Shown: positions 61,575 through 64,000 of the stretch, in pieces
Numbering within the stretch: the first letter of the stretch is position 1
Layout of the letters: each line of letters begins with the position of its first letter
Source of the DNA: JAJCYL01 sp040222875
GTDB taxonomy: Bacteria; Bacteroidota; Bacteroidia; Cytophagales; Cyclobacteriaceae
Assembly: GCA_040222875.1 (NCBI GenBank)
Contig: JAVKCG010000008.1
Span: 124,001-188,000 of the forward strand
Reading direction: 5' to 3'
Length of the DNA stretch: 64,000 nucleotides
Notes under the pieces: generated by a model
The model's database searches: none
Seen by the model: only the letters and a program-made list of their open reading frames with translations
Told to the model about the DNA's origin: nothing
Translations under genes and position numbers: made by a program

Positions 61575-62373
61575 CCCGTAGGCTATCAATCACTTTTCTA
61601 ACTGAACCATGCTGGGCTAAAAGGCTCTGGGCTTCCTGTTTATTAATCCCCAGTTCTTCCATTAGCATGTTTACCCCGCGTTGAATTAATTTGTTATTGC
61701 TCAGTTGCATATCTACCATTTTATTGCCCTTCACTCGTCCTAACCGGATCATAGTGGCAGTAGAAATCATGTTCAAAACCATTTTTTGGGCAGTCCCGGC
61801 CTTCATTCTTGTGCTGCCTGTCACAAACTCAGGCCCCACAATTACTTCAATTGGATATTCCGCGGCCTTTGCTAGCGCAGAACCTTTGTTACATGTGATA
61901 CACCCTGTAAATAGGCCCTGTTTTCTGGCCTCTCTTATTCCGCCAATCACGTAGGGAGTCCGACCAGAGGCGGCGATACCAACTACACAATCCGACTCAT
62001 TAATCTCATGTTCCTGCAAATCCAGCCACGCTTGATTCTCATCATCCTCGGCAAATTCTGCTGCTTTCCGTATGGCTTTGTCACCTCCGGCAATCAACCC
62101 TACAACCATACCGTGGGGCACTCCGAATGTTGGTGGGCATTCGGATGCATCCAGAATTCCTAGTCGACCACTGGTGCCTGCCCCTATGTAAAACAGTCTT
62201 CCCCCTTTTTGCATTCTTGGCACTATACCATTAACCAAACGCTCAACTTCCGGTAATACACCTGCGACGACTGTCGCTACTTTTTGATCTTCATTGTTTA
62301 TATTTTTCAACAACTCACCTACTGGCATGCTTTCTAACTTGTCGTAAAGACTTGATGACTCTGTAGTGCTCAT
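61567..62373 (-). CDS. murQ: N-acetylmuramic acid 6-phosphate etherase
   Basis: MurQ splits the D-lactyl ether of MurNAc-6-phosphate to GlcNAc-6-phosphate in peptidoglycan recycling. The 268-residue protein is a SIS-domain enzyme with IGAGTSGRLGILDASECPPTF, FAEDD (acidic catalytic region) and STRMKAGTAQKM. It is somewhat shorter than the E. coli enzyme (about 298) but has the three-helix UBA-like tail. The following gene overlaps it, and the amino-sugar kinase gene is 24 bp upstream, giving a recycling pair. Confidence 0.96.
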   Translation of the reverse strand: MSTTESSSLYDKLESMPVGELLKNINNEDQKVATVVAGVLPEVERLVNGIVPRMQKGGRLFYIGAGTSGRLGILDASECPPTFGVPHGMVVGLIAGGDKAIRKAAEFAEDDENQAWLDLQEHEINESDCVVGIAASGRTPYVIGGIREARKQGLFTGCITCNKGSALAKAAEYPIEVIVGPEFVTGSTRMKAGTAQKMVLNMISTATMIRLGRVKGNKMVDMQLSNNKLIQRGVNMLMEELGINKQEAQSLLAQHGSVRKVIDSLRDA

Positions 62374-62397
62374 TGATGAATACTAACGCTAAAGTGA

Positions 62398-63240
62398 TTA
62401 AATATCAACACTGGAGTGAAACAAAACCAACCCGGCAATCGGGCTTTCCACGATGTTATGAATTCTAATGTTGTACTCACTTGCCACCGCTCTCAAAACA
62501 TCTGAAAAGTAGAAGGCGATTGACCCACTAAAATGAACCCTTTGCTCTGCAGGCTTTTTATATAGCAATAGAACATTTTCAAAAAAACCTCTGAAAGAGC
62601 CAGCCACCATTTGATATATATATGGGTGCTGAATGTTTTGAAGAATGAACTTTGTAAAACCAGCAAGGAAGGTATTGGGCCTTGCCTCTTGATAGAGGCG
62701 ATTAAGTAATTCTGATGATGAATCATCAAATCGCTTCACAAACCTGGTTTTTAAATCTTTAGGCAACTGATCTCTTAAATAGGCAGTAACAATGGCTTTG
62801 CCCAGAGCCATGCCGCTGCCTTCATCACCAAGTAAATAGCCAAGCGGCGGAACATGTTCAACAATTGATTGACCATCAAAATAGCATGAATTGGATCCGG
62901 TGCCCAGAATACAAGCAATACCATGCTCTCGCCCACAAACCGCCCTCGCAGCACCTAAAAGGTCGTTATTTACAAACACCTCACAATCTTTCAAATGGGT
63001 TTCAAATGAGCTTTTAACTAACCCCTTAATCTCATCATTGATTATTCCTGCACCATAATAATGGACTTCTTTTACAGCCCCTTTAAGCTGATTAATAAGC
63101 TCATCTACCAATAAATCGCAATCTGATTTAGGTTGAATCAATGGGTTAAAACCAGATAGTTTGCCCTGGCTAATTTGATGGTTAGCGTCAATTGTCCGCC
63201 ACTCTGTTTTTGATCCACCGGCATCAACTATCAGTTTCAT
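62398..63240 (-). CDS. BadF/BadG-family N-acetylglucosamine or MurNAc kinase
   Basis: The 280-residue protein is an ASKHA-fold sugar kinase: phosphate-1 loop VDAGGSKTEWR at the start, CILGTGSNSCYFDG in the middle, LGDEGSGMALGKA, and a C-terminal adenosine region VHFSGSIAFYF. This type phosphorylates GlcNAc or MurNAc, giving the substrate of the MurQ etherase encoded 24 bp downstream, which fits a MurK/NagK-like role in cell-wall recycling. Which sugar is preferred cannot be told. Confidence 0.88.
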   Translation of the reverse strand: MKLIVDAGGSKTEWRTIDANHQISQGKLSGFNPLIQPKSDCDLLVDELINQLKGAVKEVHYYGAGIINDEIKGLVKSSFETHLKDCEVFVNNDLLGAARAVCGREHGIACILGTGSNSCYFDGQSIVEHVPPLGYLLGDEGSGMALGKAIVTAYLRDQLPKDLKTRFVKRFDDSSSELLNRLYQEARPNTFLAGFTKFILQNIQHPYIYQMVAGSFRGFFENVLLLYKKPAEQRVHFSGSIAFYFSDVLRAVASEYNIRIHNIVESPIAGLVLFHSSVDI

Positions 63241-63246
63241 AAGAGA

Positions 63247-64000
63247 CTAAACTTTCATAAGAGCGGCAAAAAAGCTCATGTTTTCCCGTTTGTCTTTAAT
63301 CACCATATACGGGATTCTCTGGTCATATTTTATTAGTTCAAGGGCAACACTCCCAAGCAACAATGAAGCAGCCTTGGTCCTGCCCCTTGATGCCAGAATA
63401 ATCAAATTTGCATTTTGCCTTAATGCTTCCAGATAAATTTTATCCGCTGGTGCATCGTCATCATCAAGTGTGTATACATCCTTGAAAGCACTAGCATCAT
63501 ATCCATTCTGTTTTAAAAACTGGAAATATGCCTTCTCGGAGTTTTCTCTCATGATAGTTGTAAACTCCTCGTAAGTTTTGCCGGTGTAGTGATACCCCTG
63601 TGGAACATAGTAAACATGCTGAAGTGTGATTTCAGACTTGCCATTTCTTCTAATTTCCAAAGCTTGATCAATGGCGGTTTTTGATCTCAATGAGAAATCT
63701 ATTGGTACAAAAAGCTTATCTATTGATATCTCACATTTCTCAGGAACGAACAAAACTGAACAATGAGATACATTGGCAATTTTGCTTGGGTTTACTCCTT
63801 TTCCTTTAAGATGCGATTTTTTTCCCATTATAATCAAATCAACATCATTCATACCTGGCCATCGTAAAATCTGCTGAGATGGGCTCCCTTCATTAATCAC
63901 AAACTCGCTGTTATGATTAGCGTGGCCCGGGAAATATTGTTTTACCGAATTCAACATTTTGTCCTTGAAATCGCCCTCGGGTGCACCGTATAATTCGGGG
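63247..64000 (-). CDS. Universal stress protein, tandem UspA domains (5' end cut by window)
   Basis: The frame stays open to the window edge: residues before the internal Met at 63957 read GAPEGDFKDK, so at least 250 residues are present and the true start lies outside. Two UspA-type modules are visible: the end of the first (DVDLIIMGKKSHLKGKGV) and a complete second one (KLFVPIDFSLRSKTAIDQAL ... ANLIILASRGRTKAASLLLGSVALELIK) with an ATP-loop GSVALELI. Such double proteins respond to stress and starvation. The kinase gene follows after 6 bp. Confidence 0.88.
   Translation of the reverse strand, partial: PELYGAPEGDFKDKMLNSVKQYFPGHANHNSEFVINEGSPSQQILRWPGMNDVDLIIMGKKSHLKGKGVNPSKIANVSHCSVLFVPEKCEISIDKLFVPIDFSLRSKTAIDQALEIRRNGKSEITLQHVYYVPQGYHYTGKTYEEFTTIMRENSEKAYFQFLKQNGYDASAFKDVYTLDDDDAPADKIYLEALRQNANLIILASRGRTKAASLLLGSVALELIKYDQRIPYMVIKDKRENMSFFAALMKV

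Noticed and set aside
1..64000. CRISPR array, ordinary tRNA, rRNA, riboswitch
   Set aside because: I saw no regularly spaced repeats, no tRNA T-loops outside tmRNA and no recognisable aptamer core; a covariance-model search would be needed to exclude small RNAs.

Overview
The window looks like a chromosomal segment of a member of the Bacteroidota, most likely a free-living (possibly marine) Cytophagales-type bacterium. The evidence is a PorX-type regulator of type IX secretion (T9SS) together with an exported enzyme carrying a T9SS sorting tail; a fused LpxC/FabZ; several LytS/LytTR-type signalling proteins; a 'two-component regulator propeller' kinase; lipoproteins with Bacteroidota-style lipoboxes; TAnnTTTG-like promoter elements; weak Shine-Dalgarno sites with many TTG starts; and a tmRNA whose tag reads GESNYAMAA. 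No rRNA, ordinary tRNA, prophage, CRISPR array or integrative element is visible. Most of the window is ordinary core genome.

Layout. 1-8.4 kb: a DnaJ-domain protein cut by the window edge, a Rieske protein, an exported M20 amidohydrolase, a GluQ-type synthetase, lgt, an ECF sigma factor with a short membrane partner, a VapBC-like toxin-antitoxin pair and asnB. 8.6-14.4 kb: a LytS/LytTR two-component pair, a membrane protein with a propeller-like exported half, radA and a lipoprotein. 14.4-15.3 kb: a composite palindromic repeat followed by tmRNA and its terminator. 15.3-21 kb: a lipoprotein and a 1657-residue exported protein with an Asp/Trp/Asn-rich tract. 21-26.3 kb: aminotransferase/DUF6150-like/prmA genes read as one unit, a REP-type transposase with an adjacent perfect hairpin, an SDR, hemB and a DUF4870 protein. 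26.4-33.8 kb: two TerB paralogues, DinB, a vWA-like membrane protein, a lipoprotein, a 3'-5' exonuclease, NhaC and an FAD oxidoreductase. 33.9-44.7 kb: a response regulator/kinase pair, a glycosyltransferase, tpiA, an omega-amidase-like nitrilase, an exported vanadium-haloperoxidase-like protein, a DUF4105 protein, a membrane-bound AraC regulator and an exported TPR protein. 44.7-52.3 kb: pepA, an esterase with a carbohydrate-binding module, an acyl-CoA dehydrogenase, a LytTR regulator, a small anchored protein and porX. 52.4-57.6 kb: an HD hydrolase, lpxC/fabZ, lpxA, an ABC ATPase and CorA. 57.7-64 kb: a propeller sensor kinase and a cell-wall-sugar recycling group (murQ, BadF-type amino-sugar kinase) with a universal stress protein cut by the edge.

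How the genes work together. Themes that recur are envelope biogenesis (lgt, lpxC/fabZ, lpxA, DUF4105, murQ plus kinase), T9SS secretion and its control (porX, the haloperoxidase-like cargo), and dense signalling (LytS/LytTR, receiver plus kinase, propeller kinase, AraC with a membrane domain, ECF sigma). Several gene pairs are translationally coupled by 1-14 bp overlaps. I found no convincing new multi-gene defence or biosynthetic system. The most unusual items are the REP transposase with its nested palindrome, the composite repeat beside the tmRNA gene, the membrane-propeller fusion, the Trp/Asp tract of the giant exported protein, the shortened sigma-factor partner, the missing lpxD, and altered signature residues in CorA and the M20 hydrolase.
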